64,000 bases of DNA from Bacilli bacterium (lineage in GTDB: Bacteria > Bacillota_I > Bacilli_A > RF39 > UBA660). Under the pieces are notes generated by a model. It did not search any database. It had not been told where the DNA came from and worked only from the letters and a program-made list of their open reading frames with translations. Below, piece by piece: positions 8,679 to 19,183 of the stretch. The DNA is taken from positions 1-64,000 of the forward strand of contig JAFQQE010000006.1 of assembly GCA_017411405.1 (NCBI GenBank), given 5' to 3'. The translations under genes were made by a program, and so were the position numbers. Within the stretch, counting starts at the first letter, position 1. Each line of letters opens with the position of its first letter.

Positions 8679-10275
8679 TTTTTATTTCTATTATATCATC
8701 TTTTGATTCATAGTATCCTATATTTATTGTATTTCCATTTTCTATAAAAGGTAATTTTTCACTTACATTTATTGATGCTTTATATTTCTTATCTAACTCA
8801 TCCATGAAATAATAATATGTATTACCTGATTTTACTACAGTGGAAATATTCTTTATTGTTATTTCTTTTGTAATAAGTATATCTTCTTTTATTTCTTCGT
8901 CTAATGTATTTAAATAATTTTGAGCAGCCACTTCTATGCCTTTGCTAGCATCAGTAACAACAACTTTTTGATAATCTTTTACATCAACAAAACCATACAT
9001 TTTAACTAATCCAGCTGCATCTTTTAGACTTACTAGATATGTTGGATTATTATTAAGATTTATTAATAACGGAAATGTTGAATTGTATTTCATTTGTTGT
9101 ACTTGACCTTCAGCTGATTTCATGGCACTATATTCTTCTGCTCCTGGAACACTATAGAATATAGTTTCTCCAGTTCTCATATTAGTTAGTATAAATCCTA
9201 AGTTTGATTCATCCGCTAAAACAGAAGTTATTCCAGTATACATATATATATCATCATTCATTGCCAAATAATTATATCCTTCTGTTGTATTAACTACATT
9301 TTTTTGTCCAAATATACTATTAAAGAATCCACCTTTATATGTGCCCCAATCATCAACTTGTTCAATAATTAGATTTGCATCATAAGCATTATCTATCCAA
9401 GTTGGAACTTCGTTTATATTGTATTTTGAAGTTTCACCTGTTACAGGATCTAATACTACTACTCCTACAATTTTAGTTTTAAGACCTACTCCTGTATATT
9501 TCTTTATAGGTGTAATCCAATAAGGATTTCCTTCATTATCTATTTCAAACTTACTTTCACCAAATATTGTTGTAGGGAATTCAAATCTTAATTTTCTTTT
9601 TAAATTTTCATTAAAGAAAGCACTTGGCATATATTTCATACCTTTTTCTGTTTTAATTAATTTAGATTCACCATTTACTGAATTAACAGTTATATAGGCT
9701 TTTATTCCTTCTTTTCTATTAGATATCCATTTTATTATATCTGCATATTCTAATGATGTTACTCTTATTATGTCATTATTATAATTAATTTGTGTATATC
9801 CATTTGATACATAAAATTGACTTACTAAATCACTCATTTGTCCCATTACTCTATCACCAAGTTTTTCACTTGAATCTCTATCTAATAATGGTAAAGAGTT
9901 AAAATCAACTTTTTCAACATCTTCTGTAAAATTACCGTCTTCATTAATAGTAATTCTATTAGAATAACTTTTTGCATTAAATAATGGAGAACAAATAAAA
10001 TTAGTTATACTTATTCCAGCTATAATAACAATTATTAAACCAATAATTATTACTACACTTAGTGAATAGTCTTTTAATCTTTTTTTATTAAATATTGTTT
10101 TTAGTCCTCCGGTAAAATTATTTAATGTTAAGAGTCCAACTAATATTGCTAGTGAGAAAACTATAAAACTCCAAAATGCACTACTAGTAATATTTATTGG
10201 TGGTAATACTAAGTAATAATAACATGACATTACTATTGCTTGTATTAAAATTATTAATAATATTCTTTTTTTCAT
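8668..10275 (-). CDS. conserved Bacillota membrane protein with large extracellular domain
   Basis: 535 aa. Three hydrophobic segments in the first 95 residues (about 6-24, 33-51 and 74-94) are followed by about 430 residues of mixed beta-rich sequence, probably outside the cell. Motifs include NEVPTWIDNAYDANL, a WGTYKGGFFNS turn and DESNLGFILTNMRTGET. It resembles long membrane proteins common in Clostridia and Bacilli that are often labelled CvpA-like or DUF without a known role. I cannot assign a function. It is divergent from the radical SAM gene and the only gene on its transcript. Confidence 0.6.
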   Translation of the reverse strand: MKKRILLIILIQAIVMSCYYYLVLPPINITSSAFWSFIVFSLAILVGLLTLNNFTGGLKTIFNKKRLKDYSLSVVIIIGLIIVIIAGISITNFICSPLFNAKSYSNRITINEDGNFTEDVEKVDFNSLPLLDRDSSEKLGDRVMGQMSDLVSQFYVSNGYTQINYNNDIIRVTSLEYADIIKWISNRKEGIKAYITVNSVNGESKLIKTEKGMKYMPSAFFNENLKRKLRFEFPTTIFGESKFEIDNEGNPYWITPIKKYTGVGLKTKIVGVVVLDPVTGETSKYNINEVPTWIDNAYDANLIIEQVDDWGTYKGGFFNSIFGQKNVVNTTEGYNYLAMNDDIYMYTGITSVLADESNLGFILTNMRTGETIFYSVPGAEEYSAMKSAEGQVQQMKYNSTFPLLINLNNNPTYLVSLKDAAGLVKMYGFVDVKDYQKVVVTDASKGIEVAAQNYLNTLDEEIKEDILITKEITIKNISTVVKSGNTYYYFMDELDKKYKASINVSEKLPFIENGNTINIGYYESKDDIIEIKKLY

Positions 10276-10354
10276 ATAATCACCTCTATTTAATTATATC
10301 AAAATATTTGTATTTTCTCTACAATTTGTGTTAAAATACTTTGCGTGATGTAAT

Positions 10355-11284
10355 ATGTTTAAAAATACTATTGATAATAAAAGATATTATACTTTAAATT
10401 GTTTTTATAAAAATAAGTTCAATTGTAAGGTTTGTAAAATAAGTTTGAATGCAGGTTTTAGTTGTCCTAATATAGATGGAACAGTAGGTTATGGAGGATG
10501 CATATTTTGTTCTAAATTAGGCAGTGGTGATTTTGCCGGAGATAAATCTTTAGATTTAGTTAGTCAATTTAATCAAGTAAAAGATATGATGAATAAAAAA
10601 TGGCCAGATACTAAATATATAGGATATTTTCAAGCTAATACAAATACGTACGCTGAAGTTGAAACTTTAAAAAATTATTATGAAACGATTTTAAATTTAG
10701 ATAATGTAGTTGGTTTAAATATTGCAACTAGACCAGATGCAATAAGTGATGAAATTTTAGATTATTTATCTGAATTAAATAAAAAAACTTTTTTAACTGT
10801 TGAATTAGGGTTACAAAGTATACATGATAAAACCTTAAAATATATTAATCGTGGTCATAACTTAAAATGTTTTGTAGATTGTTTTAAAAAATTAAAAAAC
10901 CACAACATAAATGTTGTGGTACATATAATAAATGGATTACCTTATGAAACAAAAGATATGATGATAGAAACTGTTAAGTATTTAAATGATTTAGGTATAG
11001 ACGGAATTAAAATTCATATGTTACATATATTAAAAAATACTAAATTATCTCAATTATATGAAAAAGAAAACTTTCATGTGCTTACTAAAGAAGAATATAT
11101 AGATATTGTTATTAATCAATTAGAGCATTTAAATGAAGATGTTGTAATACATAGAATTACAGGAGACCCTGATATTAAAGATTTAATTGAACCTAATTGG
11201 CTTACTAAGAAATTTTGTGTATTAAATGACATTGATAAAGAAATGGTTAGAAGAAATACTTATCAAGGTATAAATATTAAATAA
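10355..11284 (+). CDS. radical SAM protein, YhcC/TIGR01212 family
   Basis: 309 aa. The iron-sulfur cysteines are visible at the N-terminus as CPNIDGTVGYGGCIFC (C-x11-C-x2-C), the hallmark of the YhcC/YtqA (TIGR01212) radical SAM branch. Later motifs NTYAEVETL, GLNIATRPD and ELGLQS agree with this group. Substrate and product are unknown; some members are suspected to act on tRNA or sulfur chemistry. The ATG follows a weak GTGAT site. The coding sequence contains a perfect 10-base inverted repeat (10899-10920). Confidence 0.88.
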   Translation: MFKNTIDNKRYYTLNCFYKNKFNCKVCKISLNAGFSCPNIDGTVGYGGCIFCSKLGSGDFAGDKSLDLVSQFNQVKDMMNKKWPDTKYIGYFQANTNTYAEVETLKNYYETILNLDNVVGLNIATRPDAISDEILDYLSELNKKTFLTVELGLQSIHDKTLKYINRGHNLKCFVDCFKKLKNHNINVVVHIINGLPYETKDMMIETVKYLNDLGIDGIKIHMLHILKNTKLSQLYEKENFHVLTKEEYIDIVINQLEHLNEDVVIHRITGDPDIKDLIEPNWLTKKFCVLNDIDKEMVRRNTYQGINIK

Positions 11285-11315
11285 AAAACTCTTATTGTAA
11301 TCAATGAGAGTTTTT
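11284..11315. terminator. bidirectional terminator
   Basis: AAAAACTCTTATTG pairs with CAATGAGAGTTTTT around a TAAT loop (one G-T pair), flanked by As on one side and Ts on the other. It serves the radical SAM gene (+) and the convergent acetyltransferase (-). Confidence 0.85.
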
Positions 11316-11873
11316 ATATTTATTAAATTCTTCTTTTTTTATTGAATAAACCACTAAATTTTCTATTTTGTTATTTCTTCTATTTAAAGCTCTATTTCTT
11401 AATTCGCATTCTTTAATCATTCCTGATTTTTCCATTACTTTACCACTTGCTACATTACTAGCATGATGTTTAGCTTCTATTAAATACATTTCACATTCTT
11501 CAAATAAAAATTCAATAACTTTATTCAAAGCTTCTGTTGTATAACCTTTATTCCAAAATTTCGAACCAATACAATATCCTATTTCACATATGCTTGTTAT
11601 TTTATTCAATTTTACTACGTTTATTCCACCTATAACTTCATGATTTTCTTTTAGTTCTATTATCCAATTGAATTTATCATCACTGTACTCATTTATCCAT
11701 GCAGAAATTATAGATTTTGTACATTCTATATTTTCGTGAATTTCCCAGGGTAAATATATATTACAATTAGGATCACTTCCCCAATTTTTATACATACCTT
11801 CAGCATCTTGTATTTTATATTTTCTTAATATTAATCTTTTGGTTTCTAAAGTTTTTGTACCTATTTCTTTCAT
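11301..11873 (-). CDS. GNAT N-acetyltransferase, RimJ/RimL type
   Basis: 190 aa. The N-terminal ETKRLILRKYKIQDAE, the central EIGYCIGSKFWNKGYTTEA (acetyl-CoA-binding beta4-alpha3 region) and ASNVASGKVMEKSGM match the RimJ/RimL-like GNAT group, which acetylates protein N-termini or small molecules. The acceptor cannot be predicted. It sits directly downstream of the AAA+ gene, nine bases apart, and probably shares its transcript. Confidence 0.88.
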   Translation of the reverse strand: MKEIGTKTLETKRLILRKYKIQDAEGMYKNWGSDPNCNIYLPWEIHENIECTKSIISAWINEYSDDKFNWIIELKENHEVIGGINVVKLNKITSICEIGYCIGSKFWNKGYTTEALNKVIEFLFEECEMYLIEAKHHASNVASGKVMEKSGMIKECELRNRALNRRNNKIENLVVYSIKKEEFNKYKNSH

Positions 11874-11882
11874 TTTTTATTC

Positions 11883-12875
11883 CTATATATCTGTTAAATC
11901 AACATTTTCAGCTTCTAACATATCTTTGAAATCAATTTTAAATTTCTCTAAATCTTTTGCTTTTGCATCTGGATATATATTATTTGCATTTACTATGGCT
12001 TTATATATGTGTTTCATTTTTACTTCTTTTGCATTTTCAAATACGGCATAACTAAATGCACTTGATATTATTGTTAAACATATATCTGGATATCTACTAG
12101 CTACTTCGTATACTCTTTTATATTCACTTGTCATAAATACAATAAATTTAAATATTTTTTCTTTTTGGAAATCTGTATAATTTAATTTTACTCCTAATTG
12201 TTTCTCAAATTTAGGATATGTTCCCATAAGTATTTTTACAACTGTATCGTCATCAGCTTCAGCAATATCTATTTTTATAAATCTTCTTAAGAAAGCTCTA
12301 TCTCTTAAAATATAAGTCTCATATTCTTCAGTTGTAGTAGCACCAATCATTTTTATAGTTCCTCTATCTAATGCTGGTTTTAACATATTTGCAAAATCTA
12401 TATTATTATTGCTAGTTGCTTTATTTACTAATAAATGAACTTCATCAATGAATAGTATAGTATTAGTAGATTCTTTTAATTCTTGAATTAAGAGTTCTAA
12501 TCTATTTTCACTTTGTGTTCCAGATACTGAACTTCCTAAAAGTGAAGTTATATTAATTTTTACAATTTTCCAGTTCTTTAATGCATCTGGTACTAATCCA
12601 TTTTGAATTCTATACCCTAATCCTTCAACTAAAGCAGTTTTACCTATACCAGGTTTACCAACTAGTATTGCTCCTTTATCAGGAGTTAATAATGCAAGTA
12701 TCATTTTGTTAATTTCTTCTTCTCTTCCAATAGCTGGATTAGTTATAAACATTTTGTTAGATAAATCTTCACCATAGTTTTTTATTATACTAAATTTATT
12801 ATTATCTGTTAATTCTAATTCTTCTATAAGTTCATTAGAAGGAATATCTAAAACTTCAATAGGTTCATTATTCAT
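11883..12875 (-). CDS. single-ring ClpB/ClpC D1-like AAA+ ATPase
   Basis: 330 aa containing one AAA+ module only. Walker A GKPGIGKTALVEG, Walker B TILFIDEVHLL, sensor IGATTTEEY and arginine-finger RDRAFLRRF match the first ATPase domain of Clp/Hsp100 proteins. The Clp N-domain, middle domain, second ATPase and ClpP loop are all absent. The first 45 residues are short and acidic. It may be a specialised remodeller or moonlighting ATPase. The reading frame is intact and it has an AGAGGTG site before ATG, so it is not an obvious fragment. Function unknown. Confidence 0.82.
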   Translation of the reverse strand: MNNEPIEVLDIPSNELIEELELTDNNKFSIIKNYGEDLSNKMFITNPAIGREEEINKMILALLTPDKGAILVGKPGIGKTALVEGLGYRIQNGLVPDALKNWKIVKINITSLLGSSVSGTQSENRLELLIQELKESTNTILFIDEVHLLVNKATSNNNIDFANMLKPALDRGTIKMIGATTTEEYETYILRDRAFLRRFIKIDIAEADDDTVVKILMGTYPKFEKQLGVKLNYTDFQKEKIFKFIVFMTSEYKRVYEVASRYPDICLTIISSAFSYAVFENAKEVKMKHIYKAIVNANNIYPDAKAKDLEKFKIDFKDMLEAENVDLTDI

Positions 12876-12943
12876 AAAAATACACCTCTTCGAATATAAT
12901 TATAACATAAATATATTTATCTTAGAATAGAAAGAGTGAAAAA

Positions 12944-13429
12944 ATGATAATAGAAATTTTAGGTTTAGTATTTTGTATAATTGTTGGTACTATTGGACAC
13001 TTTCTATACGAATGGTCTAATTATAATAATATTGTAGGTTTTTTCTTTTCAAAAAATGAAAATGTTTGGGAACATATGAAATTAGGTATAACTCCAATTA
13101 TAATGTGGACAATTATTGAGTTATTAACATTTAATTTTAATAATTTGTTTTTTGCAAAGTTTTCAAGTATAGTAACCTTTTCAGTTTCCTTAATGGTATT
13201 ATATTATAGTTATAAAAAAGTCATTAAAAAAAATATCCTGTTTTTAGATATTTTAATATTTTATATAAGCATTACTTTATCAAGTTATGTTTCTATTAAA
13301 TTACTTATGTTACCAGGTATAACATTTATTAATTTTCTTAGTTTTATAGGTATGCTTTTTATTATTTATTTATATTTTAAATTCAATAAAAATACTCCTA
13401 ATTGGTTTATTTTTAAAAATCCTAATTAA
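12944..13429 (+). CDS. DUF6512-like membrane protein
   Basis: 161 aa, about five membrane segments. The motif FFSKNENVWEHMKLG after the first helix pair is typical of the small DUF6512-type membrane family of Bacillota, function unknown. Its last eight bases overlap the end of the convergent YitT-family gene, so the two transcripts overlap. Confidence 0.7.
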   Translation: MIIEILGLVFCIIVGTIGHFLYEWSNYNNIVGFFFSKNENVWEHMKLGITPIIMWTIIELLTFNFNNLFFAKFSSIVTFSVSLMVLYYSYKKVIKKNILFLDILIFYISITLSSYVSIKLLMLPGITFINFLSFIGMLFIIYLYFKFNKNTPNWFIFKNPN

Positions 13430-14327
13430 ATTTTATTAATCTTTTACTATTGCCGCCTAGTACTTCATAACAATCATGTGTTACAAAAAATGCATTAGAA
13501 TCAATATCCATTATTAGATTTTTAAAGCGATAATACTCTCTACTTGATACTATACACATTATAGTTTTTCTTTTCTTTTTATCTATTCCACCTTTAGAAT
13601 TTAATATACTATAACCAATATTAAAATCTTTACTTAAAAACTCTTCAATATAATTAACATTTTTTGTTTTTATTATACAAAGTTTTGAATCACTATTACC
13701 TAGTATTATAAAGTCTATTATTTTGTTCATAATTAATAATGAGAATATTCCATAAATTACATTAGAAACACCAAACACAAATATTGATGTAAATATTATA
13801 AGAATATTTATATAGTTTCCTGCTTGTCCTATTGAGGTTTTAGCATATTTACATATTATTTGCATTATTAAATCTGTTCCTCCAGTGGAATAACCTATTT
13901 TATAAACTATTCCTAGAGGTATACTATGTGTTATAGAACCTATTAATATAGTTAAAATATAACTCTTAAATTCTATATCGATATTAGCACTTAATGGTTC
14001 TGTTAGTTTTACTAATATTGGAAATGCTATAGCACAAGCTATATTTTTTTTGGCTTTTTCCTTACCTAAAAATATCCAGTTTAGTATTAGTAATATTATA
14101 GTTGAAATTAGCAAAAATGTACTTGTATTTATTCCAAAAGCTTGTTTAAAAACTATTGCTAATCCACTCATCCCTCCTGTTACTAAATCGTTAGGTACGA
14201 AAAACACATTATAAGTTATTGCTATAAAAAAACAACATAAAATATAAATTATAATTCTAAATATTTTATTTTTATTTTCTACTTTTTTTAAAATATTACT
14301 TTTAAATAGTTTATCGAAGATAATCAT
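13422..14327 (-). CDS. YitT-family membrane protein (DUF161 + DUF2179)
   Basis: 301 aa. The N-terminal half has about five membrane helices with NVFFVPNDLVTGGMSGLA, the YitT signature, and the C-terminal cytoplasmic DUF2179 part has KGGIDKKKRKTIMCIVSS. Suspected transporter; substrate unknown. Start ATG 14327 follows AGGTGATAAT. A second paralogue lies at 26267-27109. Confidence 0.88.
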   Translation of the reverse strand: MIIFDKLFKSNILKKVENKNKIFRIIIYILCCFFIAITYNVFFVPNDLVTGGMSGLAIVFKQAFGINTSTFLLISTIILLILNWIFLGKEKAKKNIACAIAFPILVKLTEPLSANIDIEFKSYILTILIGSITHSIPLGIVYKIGYSTGGTDLIMQIICKYAKTSIGQAGNYINILIIFTSIFVFGVSNVIYGIFSLLIMNKIIDFIILGNSDSKLCIIKTKNVNYIEEFLSKDFNIGYSILNSKGGIDKKKRKTIMCIVSSREYYRFKNLIMDIDSNAFFVTHDCYEVLGGNSKRLIKFN

Positions 14328-14390
14328 ATTATCACCTATTATAATAATATATTATTGATAGTATTTTTGCAATAAAAAAGCAAAATATTT

Positions 14391-14714
14391 TTATATTTCA
14401 CTTTTTGTTAACATTAACTTTTTAATTATATTTGCCATCTCTTCACTATATAGATTATCCGAATATTCTTTTAAGTTATATTTTAATACTTTTATTATTA
14501 CTTCATTTAGTGTATTGCATTTTATGTCTGAACCTATTTGGTCATTTAATATATTAGTTTCATATTCATTAGCAATTTGAATTACTAAATAATAATATTC
14601 TTCTTCAGTAAAATTGTGAACATTTAAAATACTTTCTATTTTAGATATAACACTTTTTGAAGCACCATATTCATTAATTATGTATTCTACTTGTTCATCA
14701 GTAAGTTTATTCAT
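14391..14714 (-). CDS. hypothetical helical protein
   Basis: 107 aa, soluble, acidic and alpha-helical, without cysteines and without a signal. Begins MNKLTDEQVEYIINEYG, and an AGGAGG-like site (AGGAGGCAGTATA) precedes the ATG. No family recognised. It lies between tuf (downstream, beyond a terminator) and yitT on the same strand. Confidence 0.6.
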   Translation of the reverse strand: MNKLTDEQVEYIINEYGASKSVISKIESILNVHNFTEEEYYYLVIQIANEYETNILNDQIGSDIKCNTLNEVIIKVLKYNLKEYSDNLYSEEMANIIKKLMLTKSEI

Positions 14715-14777
14715 TATACTGCCTCCTAAAATTTATATTACCATAATTTTTTATGATTGGAAATATTATATATAAAA

Positions 14778-14799
14778 AAAATAGGATTTCTCCTATTTT
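14778..14799 (-). terminator. terminator after tuf
   Basis: Minus strand: AAAATAGGA, loop GAAA, TCCTATTTT, followed by more Ts. Confidence 0.9.
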
Positions 14800-14800
14800 A

Positions 14801-15970
14801 TTATTCAATAATTTCAGAAACTGTTCCAGCTCCAACAGTACGTCCACCTTCACGGATAGAGAATTTTGTACCATTTTCTAGAGCAACTGTACTGATTAAT
14901 TCAACAGTCATATCTACGTTATCTCCTGGCATAACCATTTCTACACCAGCAGGTAATTCAACAACTCCTGTAACGTCAGTAGTTCTAAAATAGAATTGAG
15001 GTCTGTAGTTTGAGAAGAATGGTGTATGACGTCCTCCTTCTTCTTTGCTTAATACATATACAGTAGCTTTAAATTTCTTGTGAGGAGTAACGCTTGCAGG
15101 TTTACATAAAACTTGTCCACGTTCAACTTGATCACGAGAAATACCACGTAATAATACTCCAGCATTATCTCCAGCTTCAGCATAATCTAATGATTTTCTG
15201 AACATTTCAATTCCTGTAACAACAGTTTTTTGAGTATCTCTTAAACCAACGATTTCAACTTCGTCATTTAATTTTAATTGTCCACGTTCAACACGTCCTG
15301 TAACAACAGTTCCACGTCCTGAAATTGTGAATACGTCTTCAACACTCATTAAGAATGGTTTTTCAGTATCTCTAACTGGATTATCGATGTAGCTATCAAC
15401 AGCAGCCATTAAATCTTTAATAGCTTGTTCGTTAGCAGCATCTCCTTCTAGAGCTTTTAATGCAGATCCTTTAATAATAGGACATTCAGCATCAAAACCA
15501 TATTCTCCTAATAATTCTCTGATTTCCATTTCTACTAATTCTAGTAATTCTGGATCATCAACTTGGTCAGTTTTGTTCATGAATACAACAATCTTAGGAA
15601 CTCCAACTTGACGAGCAAGTAAGATATGTTCTCTAGTTTGAGGCATTGGACCATCTGCAGATGAAACAACTAAGATAGCTCCATCCATTTGTGCAGCACC
15701 TGTGATCATGTTTTTAACATAGTCAGCATGTCCTGGACAGTCTACGTGAGCATAATGTCTAGTTTCAGTTTCATACTCAACGTGAGCAGTATTAATTGTA
15801 ATACCTCTTTCTCTTTCTTCTGGAGCACTGTCGATTTGACTGTAATCCATGAAGTTTTTACTGAACATTTTTGAAATAGCTGCAGTTAATGTTGTTTTAC
15901 CATGGTCAACGTGTCCAATAGTACCAATATTAACATGTGGCTTACTTCTATCATATTTTTCTCTTGCCAT
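14801..15970 (-). CDS. tuf: elongation factor Tu
   Basis: 389 aa. Carries aminoacyl-tRNA to the ribosome. G1 [11 protein letters not shown]3 DCPGHADY, G4 NKTDQVD and the effector [13 protein letters not shown] are all present, with the three-domain length. Last gene of rpsL-rpsG-fusA-tuf. A probable extra promoter (TTGAAT 16034-16039, 17 bases, TAAAAT 16011-16016) lies in the fusA-tuf gap, as often seen for tuf. Codon use is cleaner and less AT-extreme than its neighbours, as expected for a highly expressed gene. Confidence 0.99.
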   Translation of the reverse strand: MAREKYDRSKPHVNIGTIGHVDHGKTTLTAAISKMFSKNFMDYSQIDSAPEERERGITINTAHVEYETETRHYAHVDCPGHADYVKNMITGAAQMDGAILVVSSADGPMPQTREHILLARQVGVPKIVVFMNKTDQVDDPELLELVEMEIRELLGEYGFDAECPIIKGSALKALEGDAANEQAIKDLMAAVDSYIDNPVRDTEKPFLMSVEDVFTISGRGTVVTGRVERGQLKLNDEVEIVGLRDTQKTVVTGIEMFRKSLDYAEAGDNAGVLLRGISRDQVERGQVLCKPASVTPHKKFKATVYVLSKEEGGRHTPFFSNYRPQFYFRTTDVTGVVELPAGVEMVMPGDNVDMTVELISTVALENGTKFSIREGGRTVGAGTVSEIIE

Positions 15971-16010
15971 AATTTTTTTCCTTCCTTTTAATTAAATTAT
16001 TACATAATAT

Positions 16011-16039
16011 ATTTTATCTAATTCTTGAATATAATTCAA
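16011..16039 (-). promoter_or_regulatory. putative internal promoter of tuf
   Basis: -35 TTGAAT and -10 TAAAAT with 17 bases between, in the fusA-tuf gap. The -35 lies in a palindrome CTTGAATTATATTCAAG. Confidence 0.5.
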
Positions 16040-16048
16040 GTATTATTT

Positions 16049-18121
16049 TTAATTAGCGCTGTTTTTCTTAATAATTTCTTCAGCGATTGATTTTGGAACT
16101 TCTTCATAATGATCTAATACCATAACAAAGTTTCCTCTACCTTGTGTATTACTACGTAATGTTGTTGCATATCCAAACATTTCAGATAATGGTACCATTG
16201 CAGTAATTTTTAAGGCATTACCACGAGATTCTTGTCCCATTGGACGACCTCTACGGCTTGTTAAATCTCCCATAACGTTACCCATGTATTCATCAGGTAT
16301 AATTACGTCAACTTTCATGATTGGTTCTAAAAGAACTGCTTTACATTTATTTTTAGCTTCTTTTAAAGCCATACTTGCAGCAATTTTAAATGCCATTTCT
16401 GATGAGTCAACATCATGGTATGATCCATCAAATAATGTTGCTTTAACATCAACCATTGGATAACCAGCTAGGATTCCTCCAGCCATAGCTTCTTGTAATC
16501 CTTTATCTGTTACTGGAATATATTCACGAGGAACAACTCCTCCAACGATTTCATCAACGAATTCATATCCTTTATCTGGATTTGGTTCAAATCTAACCCA
16601 AACATGTCCGTATTGTCCACGTCCACCTGATTGTTTAATATATTTACCTTCACATTCAGCTGTTTGAGTAATTGTTTCTCTATATGCAACTTGTGGTTTA
16701 CCACTATTACATTCAACACCAAATTCTCTTCTTAAACGATCAATAATTACGTCTAAATGTAATTCTCCCATTCCTGATAACACAGTTTGTCCTGTTTCAT
16801 GATCAGTTTTAACTCTTAAAGTTGGGTCTTCTTCAACTAATTTTTGAATAGCTAAAGCCATTTTATCTTGATCATTTTTGGATTTTGGTTCAATTGCTAT
16901 ATCAATAACTGGTGCTGGGAATTCCATACCTTTCATGATACAAGGATTTTTTTCATCACATAATGTATCTGCTGTAGTTGTATTTTTTAATCCAACTGCT
17001 GCAGCGATTTCACCTGCATAAACTTCAGTAATTTCTTTTCTTTGGTTAGCATGCATTTGTAAAATACGACCAATTCTTTCTTTTGCATTTTTTGTACTAT
17101 TTAATACATATGATCCACTAGTCAAAATTCCTGAATATACACGGAAGAAAGAAAGTCTTCCAACAAATGGGTCTGTCATTATTTTAAATGCTAATGCTGT
17201 AAATGGTTCTGAATCACTTGGATGACGCAAAACATCATTTCCATCTTTATCGGTACATTCGATAGCTTCAATATCAGTTGGAGCTGGCATGTAATCTACA
17301 ACAGCATCTAATAATAATTTGATACCTTTGTTACCTAATGCAGTAGCACATAATACTGGGAAGAAGTTAACTGATAAAGTAGCTGTTCTTATAGCTTTCT
17401 TTAATTCATCAACTGTAATTTCTTCTCCTTCTAAGTATTTCATCATTAAATCTTCATCATAATCAGCTACAGCTTCGATTAATTTTGTTCTATACTCTTC
17501 TACTTTAGCTGTCATATCTGAAGGAATTTCTATTTCTTCTGGATTTTCTTGTTCATTTCCATCATATTTATAAGCTTTTAATGTTACTAAGTCAATAATT
17601 CCACAGAATTCACTTTCTGCTCCAATAGGCAATTGGATAGCAGCAGCATTTGCTCCTAATCTATCAGATATTGTTTGTAAACTGTAATAGAAATCTGCTC
17701 CTAATTTGTCCATTTTATTAGCACAAATCATTCTTGGAACTTTATATTCATTTGCTTGTCTCCAAACTGTTTCTGTTTGAGGTTCAACACCAGCTTGTGC
17801 ATCTATTAATGCTACAGCTCCGTCTAATACTCTTAAACTTCTTTGAACTTCAATAGTGAAGTCTACGTGTCCTGGAGTGTCAATTATATTAAATCTATAA
17901 CCTTTCCAATGAGCAGTTGTTGCAGCAGAAGTAATTGTAATACCTCTTTCTTTTTCTTGTTCCATCCAGTCCATTTGAGATTCACCATCGTGAGTTTCTC
18001 CTATTTTATGAGTTATTCCTGTATGGAATAAAACTCTTTCAGTTGTTGTTGTTTTTCCGGCATCTATGTGAGCCATGATACCTAGGTTTCTAATTTTATC
18101 AATACTTACGTCTCTTGCCAT
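16049..18121 (-). CDS. fusA: elongation factor G
   Basis: 690 aa, full length. Drives ribosomal translocation. G1 [12 protein letters not shown], switch [11 protein letters not shown]3 [10 protein letters not shown]4 NKMDKLGAD, and domain [10 protein letters not shown] region are present. Located nine bases after rpsG in the str operon order. Confidence 0.99.
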   Translation of the reverse strand: MARDVSIDKIRNLGIMAHIDAGKTTTTERVLFHTGITHKIGETHDGESQMDWMEQEKERGITITSAATTAHWKGYRFNIIDTPGHVDFTIEVQRSLRVLDGAVALIDAQAGVEPQTETVWRQANEYKVPRMICANKMDKLGADFYYSLQTISDRLGANAAAIQLPIGAESEFCGIIDLVTLKAYKYDGNEQENPEEIEIPSDMTAKVEEYRTKLIEAVADYDEDLMMKYLEGEEITVDELKKAIRTATLSVNFFPVLCATALGNKGIKLLLDAVVDYMPAPTDIEAIECTDKDGNDVLRHPSDSEPFTALAFKIMTDPFVGRLSFFRVYSGILTSGSYVLNSTKNAKERIGRILQMHANQRKEITEVYAGEIAAAVGLKNTTTADTLCDEKNPCIMKGMEFPAPVIDIAIEPKSKNDQDKMALAIQKLVEEDPTLRVKTDHETGQTVLSGMGELHLDVIIDRLRREFGVECNSGKPQVAYRETITQTAECEGKYIKQSGGRGQYGHVWVRFEPNPDKGYEFVDEIVGGVVPREYIPVTDKGLQEAMAGGILAGYPMVDVKATLFDGSYHDVDSSEMAFKIAASMALKEAKNKCKAVLLEPIMKVDVIIPDEYMGNVMGDLTSRRGRPMGQESRGNALKITAMVPLSEMFGYATTLRSNTQGRGNFVMVLDHYEEVPKSIAEEIIKKNSAN

Positions 18122-18130
18122 AATTTTCTC

Positions 18131-18598
18131 CTACCATTTAAAGTGTGCAAATGCTTTGTTAGCTTCAGCCATCTTGTGAGTATCTTCACGTTTTTTTACA
18201 GCTCCACCAACTCCGTTTGCAGCATCCATTATTTCACTAGCTAATTTGTTAGCCATTCCTCTACCACTTCTTGATTTAGAGTATTGAACTAACCAACGTA
18301 AACCTAAAGTTTGTCTTCTTTCAGCTCTAACTTCGATAGGAACTTGATAGTTAGAACCACCTACACGACGAGATTTAACTTCTAATAAAGGCATAATATT
18401 TTCCATAGCAGCATTAAATACTTCAACTGGATTTTTGCCTGTTTTTTCTTTTATCATATCAAATGCTTCATATATAATCTTTTCAGCAGTTCCTTTTTTA
18501 CCATCAAGCATAACGGCGTTGATTAATTTAGTAACTACTTTTGATTCATAGATTGCATCTGGTAATACATCACGCTTTTCAGCACGTCTTTTACGCAT
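18131..18598 (-). CDS. rpsG: ribosomal protein S7
   Basis: 155 aa. [17 protein letters not shown] start and the basic [12 protein letters not shown] and GLRWLV motifs are typical of S7, which binds 16S rRNA and nucleates 30S head assembly. Second gene of the str operon. Confidence 0.98.
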   Translation of the reverse strand: MRKRRAEKRDVLPDAIYESKVVTKLINAVMLDGKKGTAEKIIYEAFDMIKEKTGKNPVEVFNAAMENIMPLLEVKSRRVGGSNYQVPIEVRAERRQTLGLRWLVQYSKSRSGRGMANKLASEIMDAANGVGGAVKKREDTHKMAEANKAFAHFKW

Positions 18599-18621
18599 AA
18601 TTTTCCTCCTTTAATTATTTA

Positions 18622-19035
18622 TTATTTTTTTGGTTTTTTAGTACCATATTTACTTCTACCTTGTTTTCTTTCGTTAACACCTTGAGTATCAAGAGCTCCA
18701 CGAATTACATGGTAACGAACACCGATTAAGTCTTTTACACGTCCTCCACGGATTAAAACAACACTATGTTCTTGTAAGTTATGTCCTTCTCCAGGAATAT
18801 ATGTATCAACTTCTCTACCATTAGATAATCTAACACGAGCATATTTTCTTAAAGCTGAGTTTGGTTTTTTAGGAGTTTTAGTTCCAACACGTGTACAAAC
18901 ACCTCTCATTTGAGGATGATCTGTATTTGTTGTTTTTCTATCCTTACTATTAAAACCAATATTTAATACTGGGCTCTTCTTTTTCTTATCTTTTTTTGTT
19001 CTATTTTTCTTTACTAATTGATTAATAGTTGGCAT
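18622..19035 (-). CDS. rpsL: ribosomal protein S12
   Basis: 137 aa. Conserved loops [19 protein letters not shown] and [16 protein letters not shown] are present; the streptomycin-sensitive Lys is retained in TPKKPNS. First gene of the str operon, with its own strong promoter and a structured leader. Confidence 0.98.
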   Translation of the reverse strand: MPTINQLVKKNRTKKDKKKKSPVLNIGFNSKDRKTTNTDHPQMRGVCTRVGTKTPKKPNSALRKYARVRLSNGREVDTYIPGEGHNLQEHSVVLIRGGRVKDLIGVRYHVIRGALDTQGVNERKQGRSKYGTKKPKK

Positions 19036-19056
19036 ATATTTTCTTCCTTTCTACGT

Positions 19057-19117
19057 ACACACATCCAGGTGTGTCAATTTACTTTTTAAAGATAAGTCCT
19101 ATAAAAATATAGAACTT
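19057..19117 (-). promoter_or_regulatory. structured rpsL leader
   Basis: Two hairpins lie in the 5' leader: AAGTTCTATA/TATAGGACTT with a TTTT loop (19094-19117) and ACACAC/GTGTGT with a six-base loop (19057-19074), the latter close to the AGAAAGGAAG ribosome-binding site. They could be an autoregulatory site for an str operon protein; the hairpins are seen, the role is inferred. Confidence 0.5.
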
Positions 19118-19135
19118 ATAATTAAATGCGATATT

Positions 19136-19164
19136 AATATAACATTTTAGTAAAAATATGTCAA
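19136..19164 (-). promoter_or_regulatory. rpsL (str operon) promoter
   Basis: Minus strand: consensus -35 TTGACA (19159-19164), 17 bases, -10 TATATT (19136-19141). Confidence 0.85.
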
Positions 19165-19183
19165 TAATTTATTTCAACAATTT

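Noticed and set aside
16510-16722. Short minus-strand ORF within fusA in another frame
   Set aside because: It lies wholly inside fusA in a different frame without a start site.
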